64,000 nucleotides of DNA from assembly GCF_910592395.1 (NCBI RefSeq), contig NC_088317.1:15626001-15690000 (forward strand). Direction: 5' to 3'. Numbering within the stretch: position 1 is the stretch's first letter; every line of letters begins with the position of its first letter. Positions 31,651 to 42,303 of this stretch are shown here, one piece after another. Source of the stretch: Lineus longissimus (lineage: Eukaryota; Nemertea; Pilidiophora; Heteronemertea; Lineidae). The notes under the pieces were generated by a model, which saw only the letters and a program-made list of their open reading frames with translations, was not told the DNA's origin and made no database searches. Position numbers and translations under genes: made by a program.

Positions 31651-34600
31651 ATGATTTTTTGAAATAAGTTCTGGCGACTAGCTGTTGTTGCTCAGGCCTA
31701 TAGCCCTGCAAACTTTAACTATATAAATGGCTTCATTTACAACATCCCAATGCTACTTCAGCAAATTTGAATAAGCTATAATTCGAGTTGAAATACAGTT
31801 TCTCAGTGTCAGCTGAACTCTTAAAAATTGTCAATTTTAACATGTTTATTAGCTAATTTCACAATATAATGTGAATTGGATTGATATTTTGCACAAAACT
31901 GGTGCAAATCTCTCCTGTTCCTGACGTTACCATGGCAGCATTGTATTATTAACAGATGGATCAGGCTGTTTATACTCGAAAAAAACATGTCCACTTGATG
32001 AAGAATGGAACAGGAGAATCTTGCAGATTGCACGGTAAACAGATGACCGGAATTGTATTGGTGAATGAACACCATATTGCAAAGGCTGTCAATGAGATTG
32101 TCAAAGTGGCACGTGGATACTTCAAATATTGATGCACAGTCACTTGCAGACACATTAAAGGCTAATACCATTGCAATTTGTTATTGAATTTGAAAATTTC
32201 CAATTGCATAAATACGTACCGAATACAGATTTCGACACTGCCATAGTGTAGACAGATATAACAACACTATGAATACGAAGTTAGAGGAAAGATACACAAA
32301 ACCACACGAGTGTGATTTCTGAGGTATCCTGACTACACCCTAGTGATGGTCTTTGGCTTGGAAAACCTCAGAGACCACTGGTTTAACCCCAAGACCGCTA
32401 TTGAGGAATAATTTGGCAAGTCCGATCAATATTTCACAATCATTGGTTAATGGTGGTGAATTAACTGGTTAAATGATATTGGAATATTGGAGCCTGGTCT
32501 TGAGTCGACGGTAAGGTGCTCAGCATTAATCTAAGTATGGAAGTGGTTCTCACCTCAAATGATCCCGAGCAAAAGAAAAATATCTGCTGTAGAATATTGA
32601 AAATTTCAGCATTTCCATGCAAGTACCTTTAGACTGAGTTCCATCATGACGCTGTTCCTTGCATACAAATATCAGGATAGCTTAGGCAAAGCACGACAAA
32701 AAAAGAGATGATTCCTTGAGATGGATGTTGTTTCATCTATTACCATTATGGTCTCTCCGTGTCGATTTATCTTCCTTATCTCACTTATTGCACACTTACA
32801 ATGGAAATAAGTGGATTTGCACCAGTTCGAGAAGGGGATAAGATAATGTCATTGCTGTGCAGTAAAAAAATCAGCCAAAAACTTATCAACATTTGGTTCT
32901 GCCAGTGTGAATGCGAAATATGTTGGCTTCGGTGGTGTGGTTTTTGGATCGACTCGCATTCTAATGAAAAAAATAACAATTATTATTTTAGCAACCAAGT
33001 AACATATGGCTACCATGTAGTTGTTAGCATCCGGATTCAGTTGGGTGAATCTCTCTGTTGTTGAAACACCTCATGTGGAAAAGGTTAACGTATAACTCTT
33101 TGATTGACGTTCACAACATTTTCACAAAAATGTGTGAAATGATATTTCCAAGTTGGTAACATTGCAGGTAGATCAAATAGTTCTCCGTGATGTTAAGTAA
33201 AAATGGAAAAAGGCTGGCAAGGTTTTTGCAATGAAAAAGTGTTTGTTTATATACTTGGTTGAATCTTAGTACAGAAGTCTCTCGCTATAACAAACCCATC
33301 TATGACAAATTCCAAATTATAACAAACAATATCCATTGGACCCTATTTTTATACCAGGGCATTTTGGTCAGTCAAACATATAATCCTTTGAACAGTTTCT
33401 CTACCCGCTCTGTCACTTGTAGAATGACCTTCTCTGATAGTTCATTTCCAATTGGAAAAGAGAGAGGAAATGTGGGTACTTTCATAATGTCTGATAAATC
33501 CAATGCTCCGTCCTCTCACATGTCTAAAGTAATGGTGTCAATATTGAATCTGGATTTTCTGTCCATCTCCATGTCCAAAAATGTTGCACCCTATTACTCA
33601 CATGCAATTTCCTTTTGCCTGTGTATCACATGTACTTTCAAAAGAACATCTACCGTGTCCCTGCATCTCAAATCACCTCGTTTATCATTAAAGCCTGGGT
33701 TTATCATGTTTGTGCTGTTTACCAGCCATATAAAAGCATGTCATGTTTGTATTGAAACATATGACTTTCCTGATAATATGGCCTAATATGATGGAGAAAA
33801 CCTGATAATTTCATCGTCAATATGTCATTCATCTGATTGATATCATTTTCTGTCAGCTTTGCGGTGAATAAGGTATGAAAGGTTTTCGAATCTTGACACG
33901 GCATCTTCAGTCAGAAGGACATCTCGTGTGAAGACGGAAAATGTCAAGGTTTTTGCAAAGTTTTTGTAGAAACTCATGTGGAAATGAAAAATGAAAAGCG
34001 AAGAGTATGATTTTTTTTCTGCTTTCAGGATGATGAATAACAATAAGTTCTCAGTCTGTCAGTCTGTCATTAACCCTTCCTGTGCTACATGAACCAACCA
34101 GGGTCTATTATGTTTGGAGTTTTAGTTGAAAAGTCCTTGACAACATCCAAACCATCCAGCCTATCGGACATCTGAATTTGCGACTTGCTTCAAAAGCTTG
34201 TTATTTTACATTGACTGTCTGCTTGACTTGACTTTTCCCAATAATTAATGTATTCATTACAACATCATATACTGCATCAAAAGATAGAAAAATCCATCCA
34301 TTTCACTTTTTGCCACTTTAAAACGTAACCTACCAATATTTATAAACAGCTGTCAAAATACCAATATGCCATGTTTGTATTGGAATGTATGACTTGCTTT
34401 ATCACATGTTGTAAGCTGGTTAGACATTGTGCAGAAAACCAATAATTGCATCATCAAGTTGTCAGTTCTATCAGCCGGTTGCCGGATCTGTCACACTATT
34501 TTCAGAATTGCACCACGTGACTTGTGAGGATTGAGGCAAGAAATCGTCTTGTTGGGTCAGTTCAAAACCTATCGTAGGCACTGGCGGTGGCTTTGGCAAG

Positions 34601-35090
34601 TCCATCAGCTGGTTGCCAATCTGCTGTGCTCGTCGATCACTAGGCAGCTGTTACAAATGGTGAGGCTTGGAAATTGGAAGGCTTCCTGAATCACCTGGCC
34701 TTTATCTACAGAAATGAGTAGGCCTACCCTGCAGTTGAAAATCTTTTCCATCTCTTTAAACCACTCACTCACTGTCTCTCTCCCAGATAAAATATTCAAT
34801 TCTCTTGCCTACATGTCGCATTGATAAGTTAATTTAGAGCCGGGCAATCCCATGGGTGAGAGACATGAGACTTGAATGATTGATGCCGGACGAGCTGTCT
34901 TGTGATATGTAGAGATAAGTCTGTTTGCTGTCGCTCCTTCTCCAGGGAAGGATGCTGTAGGTTATCTCAGATTTAAATTTTGAATATTTTAACTGATTAA
35001 ATCTAAGTTTCTGGATCTTGACTTGGTATAAAAAGGGCAAGGTCTACTCTTTTACTTTTCTGAGTCCAGTGAAAACAAATATCTGTTTTG
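31651..35090. other. No gene recognised
   Basis: The longest frame, 33259-33786 (+), begins from TTG and contains GTCTCTCGCTATAACAAACC, which resembles a pogo/Tc1-like inverted repeat, so it is probably transposon-derived or chance. A diverged duplication links about 33730-33830 (catgtttgtattgaaacatatgac) with 34370-34460 (catgtttgtattggaatgtatgac). Confidence 0.4.
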
Positions 35091-35530
35091 CCAAGATTTG
35101 AACCCAGACCACATTGAATGCTATCCCAAAAAGCTGTTATCCATCTTTTCACCTTTAACAATTTCAGGCCAGTACCAGAAATGGAGAAAAGCTGCCCATT
35201 CAGGAAGCTGTATTAGGCAGATTTGAACCTTCTATCCAAAAATGTTGGGGTGTCATCCACCTTTCCCCCTTTAACAGTTAGGGGCCAGTACCAGAAATGA
35301 AATTTGCCCATTCAAGAAGCTGTCTTGGCTAGATTTGAACCCAGACTTCAATGGATTCTATACCATAAAGCCGGTCGCTTCCATCTCTCCCCCTTTAACA
35401 GTCACCGCCCAGTACCAGAAATGGAAACAAGTTGCCCATTCAGGAAGCTCTTTTGGACAGATTTGAACCCAGAAACCATTTATGCTATCCAAAAAAATTG
35501 GGGAATGATCCGTCTCGCCCTCTTTAAATG
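35091..35530 (-). repeat. Tandem array of tRNA-T-arm-like units, four copies of ~112-128 bp
   Basis: The phrase gatttgaacccaga begins at 35095, 35220 (diverged), 35332 and 35460. On the minus strand it reads TCTGGGTTCAAATC, a B-box/T-arm motif. Each is followed by ccctttaacagt, gccagtaccagaaatgga and gcccattcaggaagctgt blocks. The unit looks like half of a tRNA-derived element that became tandem. Confidence 0.75.
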
Positions 35531-36905
35531 CTTTTTGTCTGCAATGGTACTGAATTATTTTATGCCCATGTCAGATATTTGGTTATCTTATGACCCTCAC
35601 CTTATCTCTCCATTCCATTTCAAGCAGAGAATTCCCTTGTGCCTTAGACTATTTGTCTGAGATGATTAATGCCTTGGTTTCAAAAAAAGGTTCAATCTAT
35701 CGTCAGAGAGTGGTTTGAGCTAATTAAGCTATCAGTGTGGCTGTAGAGATTCCTTCGTCGAAGACGGTCTATCAGAAGTAATTGTGGATACACAATCTTG
35801 GGTGTTCTGAAAGCACGAGTGATGCAGTGGAATTCGTTTTTCAAGACACGAGCTACTTCTCTCAGTCAAGGAATAATTGTGGTCTAGCTGCTTCAAGATA
35901 TGTGACTGGCAGACCATGTAATGGATCATTTGTGGCTTAACATTTAAGAGCTTCTTCAGCGTCATTTGTTGTTTAAAAACAAATTCATCTAACATCAGGT
36001 TATGGATAAAAAGCCAGTTCTATAGTCATTTCGTTTTGGGAGACAGTTGGTTAGAAACAATTTAGAATTTTTAGTGATAATGCAGGGATAATGCAGACAC
36101 GGCCTCTTGCAGTGAAATATAGCTTAGATCTAGCTGCTACTGATTATCTGCCAGACAATGGACCCCTTCTGGCTCTAAACAACAATGATGAAGTCGCACT
36201 GAAACCCAGCTTCTCGACATCATCATGGGGTGCTCACCCATTGAGCTGCTTTCATAAAAATATGTCCTAGCATGCATTCAGTATGCAATATGCTCTTGAC
36301 TAGAATGTATCTGCTCGACCGTGGGTCATTCCTGCCACTAAACAGCCATGATGAGACCGCACTGACAGTTTTTCTGAGCATCATCTTGGAGCTATCATAT
36401 CTTAGTTTGCCAGTTATGATGGGAATGTCATGCTCGTGCATATCTGACTACCAGATATAAGTGGTCGTTTTTGCCTCAGAAATATCAATATGAGTAGTGG
36501 TTGGCAGTAATTATGGTCCTCACTCCATCACGCTGACAATTTTTTGCAAAGATTCAGATGGTGGGTTGCTGAAGTGTTTTGTTGTTAAGGAAAGGAAAGA
36601 AGGCAAAAACTGCCATGATTCTTTTGACTCTTCCATGCCACCAACCGTGTGAATTCGGTTGGTGTTTCAGTCCGCTGTGACGTAGACCGGGTACCCTCGG
36701 TTGAAACATTCTCCTTCAAAACTAACAGTCAAAGATAAACAACTGCAATAAAAACTCCTTTCAGGGATGAAAAATTTTTAGAAAATTGCCTCTAACAATG
36801 CACATCACTTAGTAGAAATGTGACCCATCACAGCAAAACAAAGCATATGTCGCCCAGAAGATGAGCCTACATGACACCAGGAGATAATGGAAGAAATTGA
36901 TATAT
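35531..36905. other. No gene seen; weak ~185-bp duplication at 36120-36420
   Basis: Blocks such as cagacaatggaccccttctggctctaaacaa and cgaccgtgggtcattcctgccactaaacag, each followed by gatga.accgcactga, form a diverged direct duplication. Confidence 0.45.
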
Positions 36906-37225
36906 TCAAATTTCACAAAAGGCAGACAACAGTGAAATGAACAACCAGTGGATCTCAACCTGCCGAGCTTGGAGTGACATGCGCCTGGTTTGGCTGTGAC
37001 AGGTCACAAATGTGACAGGTCACAAATTGTCGCATCTGAACTTGCCAGGTTGATACGGACTTGTTGTTCATTTCCCTATTGTAGACCTTTTGTGAAATCT
37101 ATTACAAACTGATTTGGTCACATTTCACAAAAGGTCTACAATAGGGAAATGAACAACAAGTCGGTATCAACCTGTCAAGTTCAGATGCGACAAGCGCCTA
37201 GTTTTGGTAGAGCGGGTCACAAATG
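36906..37225. repeat. Three-copy family including a 72-bp inverted repeat
   Basis: Arms at 37027-37098 and 37122-37193 are reverse complements at 70 of 72 positions, with a 23-nt spacer. They begin with TTGTCGCATCTGAACTTG and end CCTTTTGTGAAAT. A third, diverged copy in the direct orientation lies at about 36912-37015 (ATTTCACAAAAGGCAGACAA ... GGTCACAAATG). Confidence 0.92.
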
Positions 37226-37659
37226 TTCTGGGGATGGAATACCATCATCATATTTTCCCTCCTTGAAATGTATTTAAGGGATGTCTTCTCTTTTCACTTG
37301 GAATCAGGAGTTTCAGTCCAGATACCCATGATACAAGGACATGCTAACTTTGACATTGCCATTGCATTTCAACCAAGATGTCTTCCAAAACATTATTTAT
37401 TTTTCCAAGGTAATGTCATCCCTAACGTGTCGTTGCGATGTTCAGGAGAGTTTATGTGAACATTATCTCGAGCAGTCTCAGCGGCTGATCAGTCTGTGTT
37501 CTTGGAGCAATGTCAGCATATCGGTTTCATTTCAAGATGGAGAAGGATTGGAAGGATTGGAAGGAGTGCAGTTCAAGTTTGTTTTACCAATTGCTGACTT
37601 GGAGGCACCATACTTATCCACCCTTTACCACCAACTGCCGATACTGCATAATCACTCCC

Positions 37660-38110
37660 GACCTCGTGGTAGATGACATCAATTCAGGCATCCAACAAAG
37701 ATCGATCGTAGATAATGACATAGATTTCATACACATTGGCTAAAGTTGCAATGGTGATTGAAGCACAGCAGTCTGGACACTGTCAATGTCTGCTATAAAG
37801 TGACGCCAAACCACCATCTAGCGCACATTCCCATAATCCAGATAAATTTGCAGACTTTTCAGTAGATGACATCGATTTCAGCTACCCAACAAAGATCGAT
37901 CATAGATAATCACAATGGTTTTGTACCCATTGGCGAGAGTCACAATCGCAGATGGGAGCGCAACATATATAACACAGACACACACATTCCCGCAGTGTCC
38001 CGACCACAAATACCAAAATCATCAAGATAGCTACTGTGACTTTCCCGCCGATGATATTGATTTGGACGTCCAGCAGAGATCGGTGAATGATTAGGACAAA
38101 GACGGCATAT
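37660..38110. repeat. ~190-bp tandem repeat, three diverged copies
   Basis: The phrase gatgacatcgatttcag..accaacaaagatcgatc.tagataat recurs near 37672, 37864 and 38048, with increasing divergence. Confidence 0.75.
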
Positions 38111-38119
38111 GACTCGACT

Positions 38120-40754
38120 CCTGCCTCATAATTGGAGCCAAATGAACTGAACGCTCTGCGTGAGATTGTTGATAAAGGAAAGGAAATGGCCAAAGGTGGT
38201 GGGAATGCGAATCATATAATTTGTCAGTTATCGGAAAATAGCTGGTAAGAACTACACATAAGAAATGTGATTGGGTTGAAAGGGTTTTGTGTCGCCTGTA
38301 TCTTCGGACATTAGGAGGTTGATATGTGGTTAGGCAGACTCTTTCAGAGAAAGTCGAGTGGTGTATAATGATGTCACATCATAGAATTGGACAAGTTTGG
38401 CACGTAGACTCGTTCGCGGCTCCCCAGATCAGCTCCTTGAGCATGGTAGAGCACTGCCTGGCTTGCATGCCAGCCTTTTATGACTGTTAATGTTGACTGG
38501 CAGCTATTTGGGATATAAGCGGGCACTTCTGATATGAGGCAAAAATTAGGGCCCTCCTTCAACCGACCTTGATATTCCCGGGTGTGGATACAGGCAGTGC
38601 ATTCTTCGAAATGGACCATGAATCTTGGAAAATTGACGTAAATAACGACTCTTTTGCTGAGCCACCACCCTTCTCCGACTCCTGGAGCCTCAGTGGACAA
38701 ACTTTAAAGTTACTGCATAGCCAAGTGAACCATCACGAAGCTCCAGATTTATGACAGTGCACCAACTCAACATCAGGAGACATCCCAGGTCAATTCAATT
38801 CATTTGGCCCTTATGTCAAATAGAGGCGCGAAATTGTAACAAATTCCCTTCGGATGGTTCATTGATATTCCTCATGTTGAAATCCACATCCATTTAGGTT
38901 TGTCTTTGTCACTAATGGCTCATGAAGAGTCGTAGTTAAGATCAGGTTGAAGTTGTCTCGTACGATTTGCCAAGGGCTGTTCCAGGAACTGTCCTGACCC
39001 CCTTTGTGGTCTCTTTGAACTTCGACTACACTATGTTATTGAACACCAGTCAACTTCGATTCAACCAGGACTGAAACATTGCCAAAGATCCTCCTTGCAA
39101 GCCAGCACTATCATCTAGAACATCAGATTCATTTTGCATTCTGTGCACTCGATTCGATAGCATATTAACTCCGGAAATCAACTTGACTTCTTTTAAGCGA
39201 CTTAAAGTCGATTCAACAAAAACATCACCAGACTTTCTCTTGAGAATGTATTTTGCAATGTGTGCTGCTTTTAAAGCTGGGAGTACACAGACTTCACATT
39301 GTTCCTGAACAAAGTTTTCAGATATAAAACATATATCATGCATGATATGTTTGCTTGGAACAAGACTTTTGTCCTTCATGTGTGCGAGACTCGAAACATT
39401 TTGAAAACTTTTCGTCAGTGAACCTACTGTGTTGAAAGCTTTGGCTAACAAATTGCGCATAACCAATGGTAACTCTGTTGTTTTGTATGTGACAGCCTCA
39501 TTTGTGGGTGACCCTGAAAACATTTGAAAACATTCTGAAAACAACGTTTTTGTTTTCATCGTCATTTTGTCTGCCGTGTGCACAGCTAAAGGCAAACATT
39601 TTCTTTTGCTGTTGCATCTAAAGTCATAGATGAACATAAGATGACTCAATGTCACAAAACAAAACGTTGAAATTTCCTTTAATATTAAATGAAATGAAAA
39701 GGCTTCTGCGACACAGCCTCGGGGAGATTTATCTCTGTGCGCTCCTAGCTTCACTTATGAGGTAAAGGTCAAATACAAATTTATGATATAGTTGAATGGT
39801 CTCCACATGTCATTTGTTTTAATGATTCCCCAAATCCAATATCGCTTAAATCTTCTGTTAAAACTGCAGCGGTTAATTAACTTTGCCACATCTTTACGTT
39901 ATCATGGTTATAAATGGTTATAAATGCTCCGATATCTCAATCATTTGGCTGTTCTGACTTAAGTGCACACTCAAAGCTATCGTGGCTGGCCGACTGAAAT
40001 TTACTTTTGGGTGCGATGATAGATTTGGTGGTGCTGACGGAAAAGCTTGCCAAGTTACACGACTTCGGTTTTTGGATGGCTGAAAACTTAGGGTCCTTCT
40101 AGTTCAAGGTTTTACTTGAATACAAATTCAAGAAAGTTTAAAGTATCTAGCTATTTGCTGCTATGAAACATCAAAGGTGTGACACTCACTTATTCGTCAT
40201 CGTCATTTGGTACCATTTAACATGACTTTGTTTAACTCAACAAATATGTTATCCCTTAGTGATGTTGGTTGTCGCTGCCTTAAACATGTTAAAGGGCAGC
40301 CAGTCTAGACATGATGTCCTGGATTGCCACTTTCTTCCACCCTTGAATGATACATGCCATTAACTGCAAGCATTATGTCAACATGGCAAAGATCTCTGTA
40401 CTGATATTGCCAGCTAGTCTTTGCTGTTCAGCAACATCAAAGATTTGTCGTTGCATTTCCGTTGTCGTCATACGTTGCCAATTAACTTGGCAAAGATGAG
40501 TTGCACCTCAAAAGTCAGCCAGTCTAGACATCTTGGCCCACAAGGTGGTGACTTTGATCCGCCCTTGAACATGTTGAAAGCTACTGGATCAAACCTGCTG
40601 TATGGTCACTATGACATTGAAGTGAATGTCCCAAGATGGAGTTGACCACGAGGTGTATATTCGCCATGTGACAGCCATCATGCTGCTAAGGGCTGGTGCT
40701 AGTTGCATGTCCTCGCTAAAAATTGAACCCTTATAATTCTTTATAGTACGCAGT
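38120..40754. other. No recognised gene apart from the minus-strand frame at 39050
   Basis: AT-rich. A plus-strand frame ending at 38754 has protein-like composition but lacks splice or start support. At 40270-40580 two blocks (taaacatgttaaagggcagccagtctagacat and caaaagtcagccagtctagacat) suggest a weak local duplication. Confidence 0.4.
39050..39754 (-). CDS. Unassigned long open frame, 195-234 codons
   Basis: This is the longest frame in the window not caused by a tandem repeat. It opens after a stop with GTG at 39754. The first ATG is at 39637, which would give 195 residues. TGA is at 39050-39052. The product is moderately hydrophobic and basic with a single QCEVC (CxxC) motif following two His residues. 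I do not recognise a domain. A retroelement relic is possible because H..H..CxxC occurs in integrase zinc fingers, but the spacing does not fit well. No splice sites, TATA box or poly(A) signal was identified with confidence. Confidence 0.25.
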   Translation of the reverse strand: MKLGAHRDKSPRGCVAEAFSFHLILKEISTFCFVTLSHLMFIYDFRCNSKRKCLPLAVHTADKMTMKTKTLFSECFQMFSGSPTNEAVTYKTTELPLVMRNLLAKAFNTVGSLTKSFQNVSSLAHMKDKSLVPSKHIMHDICFISENFVQEQCEVCVLPALKAAHIAKYILKRKSGDVFVESTLSRLKEVKLISGVNMLSNRVHRMQNESDVLDDSAGLQGGSLAMFQSWLNRS

Positions 40755-40960
40755 TTGTCTGGGGAGCTTATACGATATCGTGGTGTACGTCGTACGTCGT
40801 CGGCGTCCGTTAGCGGAGCACATTTCGTCACCGCTAGGGCTAGATGGCTAAAACTTTTGCTTTAGCATCAATCAGATTATGTATCTATCATTATGTTCCA
40901 AAATTTTCCGCATCTTAGTGTTGCTCGTGTTTGCCCTGAAAATCCATCCAAAAATGACCC
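40755..40960 (+). mobile_element. 5'-truncated hairpin-headed repeat
   Basis: Begins ggggagcttatacgatatcg, then GTACGTCGTACGTCGTCGGC and GTCCGTTAGCGGAGCACATTTCGTCACCGCTAG. This is the order seen after the hairpin at 41089 (CGT repeat, then GTTAGCAGGGCACGTTTCGT). The hairpin itself is missing. It ends in the 80-bp block shared with 42229-42303. Confidence 0.65.
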
Positions 40961-41124
40961 AAAATGATATATTGTTATGATTGATATCTAGACATGTCAA
41001 AACCAATAAAACACTGCCAATGTAGTTGTTGATGTCGTTCAGATGCTACATGCGAAAATCTGCCCAAAATTCCAAATGCTTCATTGTTAGCTCACCTCTT
41101 AGCAGAGGTGAGCTTATCCCATAC

Positions 41125-41139
41125 CGTGGCGTCCGTCGT

Positions 41140-41177
<38 letters not shown>

Positions 41178-41185
41178 CGTCGTCC
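41125..41185. repeat. CGT microsatellite
   Basis: About 17 CGT triplets with cgtccgtcgtccg at both margins. It gives poly-Arg and poly-Val type frames that are not genes. Confidence 0.95.
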
Positions 41186-41196
41186 GTTAGCAGGGC

Positions 41197-42100
41197 ACGT
41201 TTCGTAACTGTTAGAGCTATTGAGTTGAAACTTGGTACACATGTACCCTTATGTAATGACACCTTGGAGACCAAGTTTCGGTCCGATGCGTTTCATGGTT
41301 TGGCCACCAGGGGGCCAAATGTTAAAAGTGAAAATATGCAATATCTCCCTTAATAGTAGTCGGGAAATTTTGAAAAAAATATGGTAGGTACTTCTAGCAA
41401 AGGTGCATCATATATCCTCCAGGTTTTTGATTTGACCTCCTTTTCAAGGTCACAGAGGTCAAATGGTGTAAATTGGCCGTTAGGATGTAACGATGGCACT
41501 TTTCTAAACTGCAATGACTATTGATACCAAATTTGGTACACATTTACCCCTTAGTCAGGTGATCTCAGGGACCAAAGTTTGGTCCAATATGATTCACCAC
41601 TTGACCACCAGGGGGCAAAATCTAAAAACCTTAAAAATGTGATTATTCCTTAACTTCTTGCCCGATTGCCAACAATTTGATATCATGGGTACATCTAACC
41701 ACCATACAGTATATGTCACACAGGTTTTCAATTTGACCTTCTTGTCAAGGTCACAGAGGTCAAATGGCATAAATTCGCCGTCAGGCCGTAACTATGGCAC
41801 GTTTCTTAATTGCAATGACTATTGATCACAAATTAAGTACACATGTACCCCTTGGTCAGGTGATCTCAGGTACCGAAGTTTGGTGCGATCTGATTTGCCG
41901 TTTGGCCTCCAGGGAGGGGGCCAAATCCTAAATTCTTCAAAATGCCATTATTCCTAGTAATGACTTGCCCGATTGGCACCAATTTTATATCATAGGTAGA
42001 TCTAATTCTAACAACCATTCAATGTGTCACCCGGGTCTTCTTTGATTTGACCTACTTTTCAAGGTCACAGAGGTCGAATATACTGTAAATTGGCCATTTT
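41197..42100. repeat. Three ~300-bp units with AGGTCA direct repeats
   Basis: Units begin near 41197, 41492 and 41796 (gcacgtttcttaa, ttggtacacatgtacccctt). Each ends with a conserved block: an inverted pair ATTTGACCTC/GAGGTCAAAT (41430-41439 and 41455-41464 in the first), enclosing AGGTCA-CAG-AGGTCA at 41447-41461, 41748-41762 and 42062-42076 (the last with one change). Confidence 0.85.
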
Positions 42101-42228
42101 GGGGAAATTGTAATTGCTTGGACCTACATCAAACCTAACACTACATGACACAATACCATGCTCTTTATCCATCTTTCCTCCACATGAGGTGAGCACAATG
42201 GCCCTGGCCATTTCATGTTTTTTCAAAC

Positions 42229-42303
42229 ATCTATCATTACGTTCCAAAATTTTCAGCATCTTAGTGTCACTTGTGTTTGCCCTGAAAATCCATCCAAAAA
42301 TGT
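42229..42303 (+). repeat. 80-bp block duplicated on the far side of the hairpin repeat
   Basis: ATCTATCATTACGTTCCAAA then ATTTTCAGCATCTTAGTGT and GTGTTTGCCCTGAAAATCCA match 40878-40960 at about 92%. Confidence 0.85.

Larger units (their letters stand above)
41089..42214 (+). mobile_element. Hairpin-headed interspersed repeat, full copy
   Basis: An 11-bp hairpin (AGCTCACCTCT at 41089-41099, AGAGGTGAGCT at 41104-41114) is followed by TATCCCATACCGTGGCG, a CGT microsatellite (41127-41180) and GTTAGCAGGGCACGTTTCGT. Three ~300-bp units follow. The 3' end at 42186-42214 repeats the arm, ATGAGGTGAGCACA, then the palindrome ATGGCCCTGGCCAT. No coding sequence is present. Such hairpin-led repeats are abundant in marine invertebrate genomes as I recall. 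The transposition mechanism is unknown to me. Confidence 0.75.

Noticed and set aside
33259-33786. 175-codon plus-strand frame
   Set aside because: It starts from TTG, begins inside a transposon-end-like sequence (GTCTCTCGCTATAACAAACC), and has no domain or splice support.
38569-38754. Plus-strand frame with protein-like composition
   Set aside because: No agreeing acceptor, start or family. An equally long frame lies on the opposite strand.
41084-41353. Poly-Arg frame on the + strand
   Set aside because: It arises from the CGT microsatellite in a hairpin-headed repeat.
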